Below, one piece after another: positions 11,726 through 26,279 of a stretch of 64,000 bases of DNA (its first letter is position 1; each line of letters starts with the position of its first letter). The position numbers and the translations under genes are program-made. The stretch is from NCBI GenBank assembly GCA_907164885.2, contig OU015493.1, positions 64,031,145 to 64,095,144 of the forward strand, given 5' to 3'. The notes below the pieces were generated by a model. It saw nothing but the letters and a program-made list of their open reading frames with translations. It did no database searches and had not been told where the DNA came from. Source of the DNA: Dolomedes plantarius. Its lineage: Eukaryota > Arthropoda > Arachnida > Araneae > Dolomedidae.

Positions 11726-13954
11726 TCCTAACCTAGATTTTATGAGTATTGATCTTCATGTTTGCAGAGGACACAGAGAAACAGGCTCTAATGGGCAGGC
11801 CACACATATTAATGTTGTGTAAAAAAAGACAGGGGACGCCACAAATGAACACCTAACATTAGTTCTTTACGTAAAAGCATATCTACAACTGGTCGAAGTT
11901 GTATAAATAACTTCCATTGCGTATTCACACCTTTCTACAACAAAAAATTCCCTTAAACACTTCAAAATGTCTCATTTATTATATTTAATAATATAGCAGA
12001 GAGAGCCTCCATTACCAAAGAATAAAATAACAAGGTAGACTTATAAACAAACAACCTTTATTCTTTTCAGAAAAGCAAATCTAAAACTTCTTTTAGATAT
12101 GTCAAGTATTCAACCAAAATGTTACAATTTAAAGTGTATAAAAGAATATACCATTTTTACTGGAATAAATATAAAACTGAAAAAAATGGTTATCCTGTAG
12201 TTTAATCTTGTCTGAACAATGTCTTCTAGGACCCTTATCGTCGGATTTATTGTTAAAAGAATTTCAACTTTTAAGTAAATGAAATCACTTCATCAATAAC
12301 ATATTACGTTTGTTAAAGATATTTTTTATCAAATTCCAATGATTAACAATAAATTACCTCAACATATATAAAGCCAACAACCATTTCAGAGACGGTGTTT
12401 CAATAGTAAAAGTCGTTCGTCAGAACAAGAATATCAGTGTTTTTCCTACTGTTACGAAGTATCAGTTGATATTAAAATATCCAATTTCTTGAATTGCGTT
12501 CGAAAATCGTTTTAGAAAATAATTATTTGATATAAATGGGTCTCTGCAACTATTTCATTTATATCATTACGAACGCATCTAGATGGCAAGCTGGAATGAG
12601 GGGGGATGACGACTCAAAAACGGAATATGTAATTTATTGAAAAAATAATAAAATCTGAAGCAAGTGTAATGCATCAATTTTTTATAAATATATATTTTTT
12701 TGGTTATCAGATATGTTTTCAATCAATTTATTAGTTATTATATAAGGCATGCTGATTTCCCAATTGGCATACTTCTTTTATTTCCGAGCAGCTTAAAATT
12801 TTTATGACGCTAAAAGATTTCTTTTTTTTTACGTTTCGTTAAGAAGGCTTATATTTTTGTGCTTAACTATCTGCACTAATTGGCACTTTGATAGAAAAAA
12901 AAATCCACGACTATCGTAAATCTAATCCGATATTACTGCCCAGGGAAAGAATTGTGGAACTTTCGCATTTATGTTATAGTAAACATTAGTTTGTATTTTA
13001 AATATAATTAAATATTTAATAAAGTAATCTTAAATACATTTCGCTATTTCTTCTAAGATCTGAAAGACTTATCACCAGACTGGGACAAATAAAAGAGTGC
13101 AAAAAAGTAATAATATATAAAATAACACATGAAGGTTTAAAATTATTAACAGGATTCAAACACCTCCAAAGAGAAAAATTTTCTTATCCTCAACGAGAAG
13201 CATTGTATTGTTCCATTTTCCTGGATTCATTAGAACTGAATAAGTGTCTCTTCAGAAAGTTCACACAAAATGAATTTATTATTTTGTAAATTCTGCAAGC
13301 GTATACATAAATTCGAACATAAAATACGCAACAAATGTCTTCTATACAAGAAAAAAATTCTATAAACAAAAGTCAGGATACCAGAATTTTCAATACAATA
13401 CACGTCAATGTACACAGTTACAACACATTCAATTCTCACTAGGAAACTGAACTGAGTTCCAATGCCAATGTCAGGTATATTTATAGATATCCAAAGTGCC
13501 CTCTATACGTCAGTCAGAGCTAGATATTTCTAGAAGCTTAGAGAAAGGTTTAGTCGGCAAGTTGAGAAAAAATCGCCAAATTTGGCGATATAAAGTCACA
13601 AAATCCATCTCCAATTTGGAGATAACTCTCATATTTGATGAGATTCCCATAGACTCCCATATAAAATACATAGCTACAGGACCTCTTCCATAGAATCCAT
13701 TTTAACGAATCAAAATGTCATATTTACAAAATTAGTAACAATAAGTTTACTAGGTAATACTTAACAACATTTTGTTTTGTCAAGGATTAACTGAAAGAAA
13801 TACTGTAGTAAATTTAAGTACAAAATAATCATTCCCCTTTAATTGCTTATTTGAAAATTTGTTTAAAAAAATTAGATGCATAAAAAATGTGTTTTAATTT
13901 TTTAATAAAGGAAAATATTTGCAACAGAGGAAGATAATTCTGTGTTAAGGGTTA
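11726..13954. other. AT-rich sequence with two palindromes
   Basis: No gene recognised. The palindrome pair at 13572-13623 is listed separately. The 65-codon frame at 13496-13693 spans those palindromes and has no known motif. Confidence 0.45.
13572..13623. repeat. Two palindromes, 18 bp and 17 bp
   Basis: ATCGCCAAATTTGGCGAT (13572-13589) is a perfect 18-bp palindrome. ATCTCCAATTTGGAGAT (13607-13623) has perfect 8-bp arms around one base. The two share the pattern ATC-x-CCAA...TTGG-x-GAT and are 17 bp apart. They could be paired dimeric protein-binding sites or transposon remnants. Confidence 0.7.
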
Positions 13955-14121
13955 GGTTTGAAGCGCTGTGGTCATTTTTTGCTACACGAGGGCTTATTAG
14001 ACAGGCGCATACTGCTTAAAGCCGATTCGAACGGCTACAAACGTCCATGCCAATAGCGGGACTTGAACTCATAGACTCTGGTACCAAATGCCATAGCCAT
14101 TTAGCCATCCATCGGCAAGTT
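13955..14121 (-). mobile_element. tRNA-derived SINE, family A copy 1
   Basis: On the minus strand, starting near 14121, an A-box-like tggctaaatggctat and a B-box-like gagttcaagtcccg are followed by a body ending in ccctcgtgtagcaaaaaatg. The same order of blocks is found at 23915-24085 (gatcaagtccca, ccctcgtacagcaaaaaatt), which establishes a family. Confidence 0.75.
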
Positions 14122-15139
14122 TTCAGCGTTAAAATTGCACTATATCTAAAATTTGCTTATGAGTCCTTCAACTAGGAATTCCTCCTTCAAAAGTTTTCCG
14201 CCTATAGTACATTATGATTTTTGATATCATGTTCAACATACATATACTTACAGCTTCAAACACATGCATGCAAAAACATACATAAATTCATACAAACGCA
14301 TACGTACACATTCATATACATTACAAATACATATAAATACACATACACTTACACACGCATACACATTTATATATTTGAGTGTAAGTGTTGTTACGCAAGA
14401 GAAATAATAATTTCGAATACTACATTGATATAATCTCCATTACACTGTTAAGAAACTAACAAGAACAGGAAATGAAATTTTATTGACATAAAAATACAAG
14501 AGAAATCCCATATCAAACAAAAGTTTTGAAAAGGTAACAACTATAAATTAAAAACAAGAGAGTAACATCTCAGAAACTAACTGTTCCGTTAAAGAAGCAA
14601 CAATTGAGCTAACTGTAATTTTTCTTTCAATTTCCCTTCCCTCTTTTCCAATCTAGAAGTATGTCATTAATAATGACGATATATGACGTTGAAAGTATTG
14701 GTAATTTATTTCATAAAGTTTCTAGAATTTTTTCGGAGTCTTTCTTCTTTTCGATAGTAAAGATGTCGTTGAAAATGAAAATAATGTTTTAGAATGTAAA
14801 TTGCATTCGTCCTACTTATAAATATATATTAGAGAATTTTTCTATCGGCATTATTTTAATTTAGGAACACATACTCTCATTGCTTTGGAGAAAAATATGT
14901 CAATAATTCTTAAAATCAAAGAAGGAGCACTGAGGATTTATTTTTCGCACTCCCACAGTTAAAGGATTCATAAATGATAACCTTAACATTCACAAAGGAT
15001 TCAGAAAGGAAAACCTTAGAAAACTGCTTCAACTTATACAGTGGTACCGGTAACTTAAAAGACAGTTTCAATAAGATAAATGAATTTATTTCTAATATAA
15101 ATTTCTAAAAAAACCAAAATAGAGGCAGACTAGCCAACC

Positions 15140-15142
<3 letters not shown>
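14122..15142. other. AT-rich sequence with CATA/CACA-rich stretch at 14235-14365
   Basis: Short imperfect repeats of cata/caca run from 14235 to 14365. Nothing else recognised. Confidence 0.5.

Positions 15143-15181
<39 letters not shown>
15143..15181. repeat. (TA)n microsatellite
   Basis: Uninterrupted TA dinucleotides directly left of the next SINE. Confidence 0.95.
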
Positions 15182-17147
<1,966 letters not shown>

Positions 17148-17171
17148 TATACATACACATACATACACACA

Positions 17172-17757
17172 CCATGTTTCCCATAAAATAAGACAAGGTC
17201 TTATATTAATTTTTACTCCAAAAGACGCATTAAGGCTTATTTTTTACCTGCACAATAATTTAATTTATTCATTTACAACAATCTACATTTATTCTTATAT
17301 TCATGTACAAAAATTTGCATATATTAAACACATGCATATCATCTTCTTCTAGAACATCGTCATAGATCTCCAAACCCTGAATTCAGGCCTGACTTTTTTG
17401 CTACTTCTAACAAAAACTGTTAAAAATGGTGGACTACACAAAAGTGACTAAAATTGCAGGCACAAAATTCAAAACACGTTTCTTTATTTCACAAGAGTGC
17501 ATTACGTACGTCCGTTACAATACATGACGTATTGAATTATAAAGATTTTAATAAGTCACAATCACGTCCGTTAGCTATCGAACGCGAACGTTTGTTGTGA
17601 CTGCACTCGAGTTGGTCATTCGGCAATAAGTATGGCATCCGTCTGGCTGACGATCTTAACTGGGGCTTATTTTGGGGGGTCGGGCTTATATTACGAGTAT
17701 TCTGGAAAATCATGCTAGGGTTTATTTTCCGATTAGATCTAATTTTCGGGAAAACTC

Positions 17758-17758
<1 letters not shown>
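17172..17758. mobile_element. MITE with imperfect terminal inverted repeats
   Basis: The left end ccatgtttcccataaaataa pairs with the reverse complement of the right end cgagttttcccgaaaattag. The pattern recurs inside as ggcttatttt and gggtttattttccg. This motif style (AAAATAAGAC ... GGCTTATTTT) is that of a widespread animal MITE group whose formal name I do not recall. The right end abuts a TA tract and the left lies in CA/TA repeat 24 bp from the Tc1 element. No transposase is present. Confidence 0.6.

Positions 17759-17811
<53 letters not shown>
17759..17811. repeat. (TA)n microsatellite
   Basis: About 26 TA units immediately right of the MITE. Confidence 0.95.
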
Positions 17812-17813
<2 letters not shown>

Positions 17814-18007
17814 ATTGTACGGTGTCTGAGTGTGTTTAATGTATAGATCATACTCATCGGAAACAATCCTTTGGTTTTTAGACAGCATTGACACCGCTGA
17901 TGAAGAAATGCTGTTAAGAACCTAATTCATACTTTTCTTTTCATGTTATTTGTTCCTGGCTGCAAGTAGCTTTAGAACTATTACTGATTTTCTCTTTCAT
18001 CTTATTC

Positions 18008-18133
<126 letters not shown>

Positions 18134-18360
18134 TCTAGAATGTGATTTTTCTGACAATCCCTTTTTTCTCACCCCATACTTAATTATTTTATTATAAGAA
18201 TTATTGTTATGATTTTTTTTCAGAATGGACGAACGTCTCGTTTTATCTTTTCCTTTAATCAGGAGTGTGCATATAAACTTATTAACGCTTAAATAACACC
18301 ACACAATCCAGCAGATTTCTATTCATCTCTGAGACGCTCGAAAGCCTTGTTACCACTCCA

Positions 18361-18740
18361 CTAACCATTACCACACAGAAAGCCCTCGTCTCGCAAACAA
18401 CTTGCGTAATCACATGAAAGCATTTTAAAATTTTGAACAAATGTTTCTTCGGGGTATTTTTGAGACTTATTTCCCCGGTATTGCCATTCAGGGCGCTTCA
18501 TTACACAAAAGGCGGATTTCGCTCCAAATGAGCGGTGAAATTGGGCGGAAACTAAATTAAAATCGCGGATATTTTTCATCGGCAGGCTTGGATTATGCAC
18601 GCCGAGGCATAAAGCAGAAAACAAATAGAAACGGTGTTCCCGCAATTTAATACTTCTACTAATGTTTGGAAAACTTAATTTGCTGTTTCGTTATGCATAG
18701 TGCAATTCGCGTTATTATGCGTGGCGCTTTAACGGGAGTG
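18361..18740. other. GC-richer non-repetitive block, possible conserved non-coding element
   Basis: Base composition rises against the AT-rich surroundings. No repeat or protein similarity is recognised; the 94-codon minus-strand frame has no known motif. Blocks such as atgagcggtgaaattgggcg and ttatgcgtggcgctttaacg look unlike the decayed repeats nearby. A regulatory element is a guess only. Confidence 0.3.
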
Positions 18741-18899
18741 GTTTATTTATTTAATCATTTTTAAGTATTGTTTTTGGGGGTATTTCGAGAGATAAAACTA
18801 ATTTGAGGGAATCGTATTCCCTTCATTCTTATAATATAGAATACATGTGCTATTTCATTCACGAGGAGTAAACGTTAACAAGTAGTTCACGGGATTGTA

Positions 18900-19409
18900 C
18901 AGGGTGTTTCAGAAAATTGTCGTAATTTCACGATCTAATGAGTTTAACAATGTTCGTTCAAATGACCTAATATTTTAAAATCATTTATAGAAATATATAA
19001 AATTTTTATTTCGAAATTTTACGAGAAATTCTTTTTATTTTTTTAACTGACCATCACGTTCCCCAGACCCGACGCCTTATTTTTCCTCTGAGGGTATGTT
19101 AAAGACCTGTTTTATGTACCTCCACTTTCTCCAAATGTATAGGAACACAAGCAGAGTATCAGTGCTGCTTTGGTAATTGTTACCAATGACATGCTTGGAA
19201 TACCGACTTCACGGGTTCCGTGTCACAGGCGGTACATATTGAATATTTATATAATTGTTCATGGAATCTACATGCATTTGTATTTCTTATTTTGGTTAAT
19301 AAATATTTAATAACTCAACGATAAGCGTCTCCAGTTTTATTAGACTAGCCAATGTTGTTTCTGAGATATTTATAACTCAAATGATGTGACATTTTTCTGA
19401 AACACCCTG
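18900..19409 (+). mobile_element. Internally deleted mariner-like element, 510 bp
   Basis: The left end cagggtgtttcagaaaattg matches the reverse complement of the right end cagggtgtttcagaaaaatg over 21 of 22 bases. TA is duplicated at 18898-18899 and 19410-19411. Inside, on the plus strand, 19050-19245 retains decayed coding for the last part of a DDE transposase. It corresponds to the SPDLTP-catalytic Asp region, a YVKD-like segment and the terminal YRL...RVTGG end, in the same order as the C-terminus encoded at 3939-4200. The DNA-binding domain and first two catalytic residues are deleted. Confidence 0.82.
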
Positions 19410-19411
19410 TA

Positions 19412-20062
19412 TAACAAAATTCGGAAAAAGTTACATCAACTATCTACAGACTTTGTGCTAAACTGTATATTCATTAATGTTTTCATTATCATCTTGATTA
19501 AAAACTGAACATTCTTTTCTAGACATATCAATTTTGTACTACACAGATCTTAATACATATATGCGTGTATAATAAATACAGTAAGTTGACTTTTAAATAG
19601 AAGATTAACAAGAAAAAAGTTTCAGCTCTGTAAGTGCAGATTTTGTTTTGATTGACATTATACTAACATTGGTTTGGATGAATACAGAATTTAAACTCCT
19701 TATTATTATGTACTTCAGATTGCTATCTTCCTTAATAAATTTTAAACTTTAATTTAACTTTTATTTTGGATTATGTTTTCAATAACTTAGCACTATTTTA
19801 ATAGCATTAATAGTATTCTAAATTAGACCTGATAATAGATTTTATTATATCTTACTTAGGAATGGGTTAGTACCTTCTTTTTAAAGTTTTCCGTTATACT
19901 GGTTTAGTATACAGGCTGATCAAAATGTTAATCAAAACTTATTACATGTAAGTTTCGATATTTTTCACAATTGTTTTCCACAAAACAAGATGATTCGAAT
20001 GTAATTAATATATAAATTTGTTGAAGCTTTTTTTTTCTTTTCAGAGGTGTCACTTCTCTTTA
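19412..20062. other. AT-rich sequence, nothing recognised
   Basis: No coding frame or repeat seen. Confidence 0.5.
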
Positions 20063-20755
20063 TCTATATAGTATAGTAGTATATAAAACAGTTCCGTAAC
20101 TGACTCACTAACTGACGTACAACGCACAGACCAAACCACTGGACCCAAAGGGCTGAAATTTTGCATGGCGATTCTTCTTATAGTGCAGGGGTGCACTAAG
20201 AAAAAATTTTGAAAAATTCTTCTTAGATTTTTTTAAATTAAATTTTTAAGTTGTTTTAGTAACTTTTTTTACGTTTGCATTTAATATAATTTTGTGAGGG
20301 TTATAAAATTTATATCACAAGAAAGATCATAAAAATTCCTTTAAAATGAGATCTTTTTCGAATCTTTACCTCCATTTTTTGATTTTTGGTGAATTTTTAA
20401 ATATTAATTTCTAGAATTTAATTTATTAAATGCTGATCACGTGATTTCTTTTTCTGGTACTTTAAATAAATTTATCGTCACGTGCATAACAACTAAATAG
20501 TCAAAAAAAAATTTTCTTGCTAATGCGGCAGACGATTGGACATTATCCAAAAGATATTAAAATACAGTAAAAGATATTATGTTCCTCAAACTGTACTATA
20601 TTAACTGTACTATATTCTTTAGAATGTCCTATTAGATTTAATTTGAATATTTTCTTTTACATTATTTTGTCTATAAAAATATTCTTTACGATTTTTTTAT
20701 AAATATATTTTTTTTTCCCATCAATTGTATACATTGACCGTCGTATATATTATAA

Positions 20756-20808
<53 letters not shown>

Positions 20809-20893
20809 TATATATATTTGGCATTAGTTGCCTATTCTGACCGTTGTATTTAATTTGAATGTATTCCGTAGCGAAGTGCGGGTTTTCAGCTAG
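20063..20893 (+). mobile_element. Non-autonomous Helitron, family H1 copy 2
   Basis: It starts TCTATATAG after an A and ends gtgcgggttttcagCTAG before a T. The ends are the reverse-orientation match of 6720-7474, including gggctgaaattttgcatggc near the 5' end and the cgaagtgcgggttttcagct 3' end. A (TA)n tract at 20751-20817 has expanded inside, about 75 bp from the 3' end. No coding capacity. Confidence 0.8.
20751..20817. repeat. (TA)n microsatellite inside the Helitron
   Basis: TA units with a TAGA interruption near 20806. Confidence 0.9.
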
Positions 20894-22578
20894 TCTGTTA
20901 TACAATTCAAATGCAAAATTTAATGACCCAAACTGAAATGGGGCCACATTATGCCCTTCAACAATATGCAGTTGACTCGCAATCTTACGAAACCGAACGG
21001 ATATCGGATGATGTTCATAAAATTGGAGTGTAGACCATTAAAACGGGTAACACAATCCATCTAAAATTTAAAATCCCGATCTGCAATGAATGTCTTTGCA
21101 AATTCCGTTACTTTTGGCTACAGTTAATGGGTATATACTTCTCGCACATTTTCTGAAATCACTCAACTTGTACCTTCTCCAGTTTTGATTGCGTTGCTAC
21201 AATAAAATGCCTTTGGGAAATTGCAACACTAACTTTAAGGTGTTACATAATTTAAAACTGCTTCTTTTCTCTTTCTGATATAATTATAGCCTCTAGCGTT
21301 CAAAGACATAGGAGCAACGTCAACTCTAAGTGAAATATTGGAATTGAAAGTATTGTAAGGTTTACAGGTTATCCTGTATATTTAATATTGTGATATTTTG
21401 TACACAGTCTCATAATCACCATGTTTCTTATAACATCTAATTCTAAGTAACACTAACATTTCTTCGTACCTATCAAAAGTTAAAATCTGTATTTAAGAGT
21501 TATCTCATGATTGGCAACATCCTTATAAAAGCACAGAGAGTCTAGACATGATAAAGAAATAATGTTGTAAATATTCCTCTAGGATTCAATTTAGAAACAT
21601 TTTTACACAGTTTAATACAAATTCTTTTATATACATTAAATTATTGTTTAAAAGATATCAACATCTGAAGGTTAGACATGAATATTTAAATTTTCAACAG
21701 ATATTTCCAACTAATAATCGTCGATAATGTTTTTCATAAAGCTATAGGTTTTATTTCATGGGAGAATTGTCTTATAAGTGATTTCGAAATATTCTACGCA
21801 ATTACAGAACCCCATTTTCAGATCATACATATTGAATTTGATGTTTTCATTTTCATGGTCATTCATCTTTACACTTTGAAACAATTTTGACTAAAATCAT
21901 CTCATTTAAGGATTTTTTTTTTCCTACACCTAAAATCCAACTGACAAACTCGAGAACTGAACCTAGATTATTTTGCTTTCAGGGCAGAACTGTGGTCGAT
22001 AATGCCAATAAGCGAGCCCATTCTGTTCACTAATGCTTCCTTCAATTTATATACAAGATATTTAATGACATGCGTGGATTTCGTTCAAAAAGTACACTCA
22101 GTTACATTAGGTTAACTGAAAAAAGATTGTTTCAAATCTGTAATAGAAGTTACATGCTGAAGAACTAAGTAAACGCACGAATTATAAATTTTCATTTTCA
22201 TTTTTCTCCCTATACGAGTGCGTTTTTACATCTATCACCTCATAAACGTGACTGAATTTGTATTCAACAAAAAAAAAAAATACTTAACCTCTCCTGAATT
22301 CCAAAAGGTACAAGAAATACATTTTTTCGGAAAGTTTCGTGGACTTTTTCATTTTTCCTTTGCAGAACAAAAGAAATTACAAACCTCACGCAAACTGGAT
22401 TTTTGACTAGCCCTCCAAATATTTGTTCCGAATTTCGAACTTCTATTTGGTCTGTACGAGATTTTGTTTTAAGTACTTTTTTCTGTAATTTTTCATTTGA
22501 GTCATTAGTTTCACCTTCCCTTTGGTCACGAACTTTAGCAGAGAAAATGAAGGAGGGGATTTAAGAACAGAAAAGTGG
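20894..22578. other. AT-rich sequence, nothing recognised
   Basis: No gene, repeat pair or terminal repeat recognised. Confidence 0.45.
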
Positions 22579-23115
22579 TTTTTATTATAAATATTAACAC
22601 CAAATCAAAATCGTAATATCGTAACCATCAAATCATGATCATCATCAAACTTCAATCATCAAATCATAATCAGATATACTATTCGGAAACTTTCGAAAGG
22701 TTTTATTTCTTTGAGAATGGAAATATATCTTCCAAAAGTACAAAAGAAATTTCAAAATTAAAAAATAATATTTAGTATAAATCTTAAAATTAAATCAAAA
22801 TCACAATGTCATAAATATTGAATCATAATAATCATCAAACATATATCATCATATCGTAATCAGATATTGGGATTGGTAGTTTTCAAAAGATTTTATCTGT
22901 TTGAAAATTGAAATATTTTTTTCGAAATTTCAAAAGAAATTTTAAAATGAAATATACTTTTTACTATAAATCTTAACATCAACTGAAAATCCTAATATCA
23001 TAATCATCAGACTAAAATCCACTACATCAATGGTGGATTTTCAAAAGTTTTTTTTTTGTTTCAGCATTGAAGTATATTTTCCGAAATCACAAAAGAAGTT
23101 TAAAATGCAGTATAA
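22579..23115 (+). repeat. Tandem repeat, unit about 190 bp, nearly 3 copies
   Basis: Units start near 22579, 22771 and 22959. Each has a TATAAAT-CTTAACAT-like opening, then aatcaaaatc, clustered atcatcaaatcat motifs, a gttttcaaaagattttat block and a caaaagaaatttaaaatg end. The copies are clearly diverged and the third is truncated. Confidence 0.8.
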
Positions 23116-23914
23116 AATCAAAACTTATGTTATCTTTTTTTTCCCTCAGTGCGCTCAAAACTTGAAAGTTCATATATAGTTTAAACTCCAACCCGAAATA
23201 TCTTCAAGACCTGGAAGAAACCTGAATTAAAAGTTTTTGTCTTATACTAATTTTTAAGATTACGGAGGACTTTTAATTAATAGTCCTCTTAATGATTTAA
23301 AAAATGAAATAAAAACAATGTCAAATACTCGTAATTGAAAGATAAAGTTCTGTAAGAGTAAAATAGGTATTATTTAGATCTTAGTTAGATATTAGAACAT
23401 AGTTAGATATTAAATAAAACACTGATTTTTCAACTGTTACTTAATTAAATTGTCTTAGGAACATTTTAAATTTCATTTGCAAATATAGTGAGATTTGAAC
23501 TTAAAATAATTAAATATAGTGATATGCACCCCTTACTTACAAACAAAAAAACAATTGTCACTAGTATAAACAAATACTTATTTATATTTATAAATATTAA
23601 CAGACAATAGGCATCTGACATCATGGGTGTCTTTGTGATAACGCAGAAGATCTTTATTTTATTATTTCAAAAAGAATTTGCGGTTACTGCGCAACTTCTA
23701 CACTCACAAGTGTTTTTTAAAAAAAATACCCTCCGCATATCGATAAAGGCAACGTTAAGTGCTGTCTGGGGTTAAGATTATTTAAATGCTAGTGGGATGA
23801 ATAATAATATCGTCATAATGCGCATGTATAATGCACAAAGATTCGTTGGGAGGGATCTTCCTCTCAGCATACGAACTGTCTTTACAACTTTGTTGTAAAT
23901 ATATTAGTTTGGTT
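23116..23914. other. AT-rich sequence, nothing recognised
   Basis: The only pattern is a short local duplication of ttagatattag near 23385-23415. Confidence 0.5.
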
Positions 23915-24085
23915 TGTTTTGGAGTGCTACTGTCAATTTTTTGCTGTACGAGGGCTAATTAGACCGGGACCTATTGCTTAATGTTAATTCCGAACAGATA
24001 TAATCATACCACGAGTGGGACTTGATCCAATAGACTATGGTACAGACTGCTAACGCCCTAGCCATTCGACTAACTGTTTAATAAA
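23915..24085 (-). mobile_element. tRNA-derived SINE, family A copy 2
   Basis: Minus-strand copy of the 13955-14121 SINE. It has the tRNA-like head gaatggctagggcgttag, the B-box-like ggatcaagtccc, and the 3' body ending tagccctcgtacagcaaaaa. The two copies differ substantially, so the insertions are not recent. Confidence 0.75.
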
Positions 24086-24181
24086 ATCTAGTGTCTTCAG
24101 TGAACAGACGTGTCTTTAGTTTTAAGTCTGGTGTACTTTTATTTGCCTAATTCTGATGGAGTAGGGGCGATAAGATAGGGA

Positions 24182-24512
24182 TACTATGAACCATATGCAA
24201 ATATGACCTAAAAGTTCACGATAGTTCAATGCCAGTATTCTATAGAGCATATGGAAAGATGACCTAAACATTTACAATAGTTTAAAGTCTGTATTCTATA
24301 CACCATATGCAAAGATGACCTAAAAGTTTACAATAATTTAATGTCTGTATTCTATATAGCATATGTAAAGTTGACCTAAAAGTTTACAATAGTTTAAGGC
24401 ATGTATCCTATGGAGCATATGCAAAGAGAACCTAAAAGTTTACAATAGTTTAATTTCTGTATTCTCTAGAGCATATGCAAGGAGACCTAAAAGTTTACAA
24501 TAATTTAATCTT
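24182..24512 (+). repeat. Tandem repeat, unit about 60 bp, 5-6 copies
   Basis: Each unit contains gcatatgcaaagatgaccta, then aaagtttacaatagtttaa and ctgtattcta. Spacing between successive catatg motifs is close to 60 bp throughout. Confidence 0.92.
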
Positions 24513-25224
24513 CTTACGAACAACAGTCTTGCATTAAACAGTGCTGTTGAATGAATCATTATATTTCCCCGAAACGTTAAATGTAATTATCTTAAAATGT
24601 TCATCTCTTAAAAAGAATTTGCTCTTCTGCATATTAGGAATTCCAATTTCATTTTTCAAAATCCATGTCTTTAACCTTTTTTGAAATTTTTATGTTTCTT
24701 AAAAATGTATCGCTCACTCTCTCTCTCTCTCTTCAAATGGAAACTATTTCACTTCACATATCATATTTTACACGCTATATTTCCCACTTTTAATGCCCTC
24801 TTAATGAACTTAAAATGGAATTCTGAAAATGTAAAGGTTCACATCTCATTATACTTATTTCCCCTTTTTTTGACATTTCCCGCACGCGAAGGTGATTAGG
24901 AACATTTGCAGTGCAGGTAGATTCAATCCTCTCCTTATCTGCATTCACAAGAGCAAGGGTACCTTAGGATTTTACAAGGAAATTTCCTAATAACGTCATT
25001 TCAGCGAATTATAAATCTATGATTTTTTTCAATGATTAAAAGGAACTTCATTTAAATGAATTCCCTTTCTTGCCTAAAATCAGTATATTTCGAGAATACA
25101 TTGAAAAAAAAGGGAAAAATAAGTTTTACAATTCTTGACAACTGTATCTGAAATTCATGGGAGGTATTTAGTTCATATTAAAGCAGACATATAATGGGAA
25201 TACGACTCTGATTTTAGTTTAATA
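24513..25224. other. AT-rich sequence with short (CT)n at 24714-24733
   Basis: Nothing beyond the CT run is recognised. Confidence 0.5.
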
Positions 25225-25780
25225 CAGGGTGTCCGTACTAAAGGTATTCAAAAGTCATGACTTTTTTTTTTTTACGGAACTACCCATTAGAATTTTTAAA
25301 AAAATATTTAAATAGAAAGAACATCTCACCAAGTTTTAATATCAAACAGACTTAGATCATAGTATCTTAGATTTCGATGTGTGCACCTTTTGTAGTACTA
25401 CAAACGTCTAAATGGTAATCCAGATCTCTCCAATTGCTTCGTTGCATATCAGGAGCTATTACACGAATTGCTTTAATGATACGCTTCTTCAACTAATCGA
25501 CATGTTTATACACATCGGATGTAATGAATCTCCAAGCAAAAAAGTCTAATAACGCCTGATATGCTACAGAACACTTGGAGAAAACTAGATCACCATTTAG
25601 ACGTTAGTCGTGCTACAAAAGGTGCACACATCGAAATTTATGATACTACGATCGAAATCCATGATTGATATTAAACTTATTGAGAGGTTCTTTCTATTTA
25701 AATAATTTTTTAAAATTCTAATGGGTAGTTCCGTAAAATATAAGTCATGACTTTTGGCTACCGTCAGCCCGGACACTCTC
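25225..25780. mobile_element. Palindromic (foldback) mariner derivative
   Basis: Two inverted arms of about 235-240 bp (25225-25465 and 25545-25780) are separated by an 80-bp loop. The left starts cagggtgtccg; the right, reverse-complemented, starts gagagtgtccg. Both arms contain the 3' end of a transposase gene: TKGAHIEI is encoded outward on the minus strand near 25378-25410 and on the plus strand near 25612-25645. The minus-strand copy continues through the loop for about 60 codons up to a DFFAW segment, the last catalytic Asp region. TA precedes the left end; the right flank is AA, so the target duplication has decayed. Confidence 0.82.
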
Positions 25781-26279
25781 AATTTTTGTACCACTACTCC
25801 AAACAGTTAATTCATAATTTGTGGTGACATGTATCAGTGTGTGCTTTAAAAAACTATGTTCTAATAATTTTACGCCCCAAAAAATAATCGTGAGCAAATG
25901 GAAAAGATAAAAAACTTAAAAATCGACAGGCAGACATACATGTGGATACAAATTAATACTCAGTTACCTCGAACCTTACACATTTCACTTTACGGCACTG
26001 TCAGGACGTCCTTTCTTTTCTATAGTTGTTTTCGTGATTTACTCTGTGTCAAAGATTTAATATTTTTTAAATTTAGCAGGTTAACAGGAGAGTTGAGAAA
26101 GGGGTATTTTCTCAGTGAGAAGGAAAATTTAATGTATCTTTTTATATGATAAGTTTATCGGAATTTTATTTATGGATTATTTGAGAATTCATTTTAAAAT
26201 CAGAATTTAATATTCTCCTCAAGCATTAGACGTAACCAAAAAGTAACCTTACTACTGGAACAAAATTAATTTAATTCAT
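25781..26279. other. AT-rich sequence, nothing recognised
   Basis: The 83-codon frame at 25898-26149 has no recognisable motif. Confidence 0.45.

Noticed and set aside
22579..23115. CRISPR-like array at the regularly spaced repeats (also 24182-24512, 26280-26868, 56455-57048)
   Set aside because: The entire unit repeats, with no unique spacers, and the sequence is eukaryotic; these are minisatellites.
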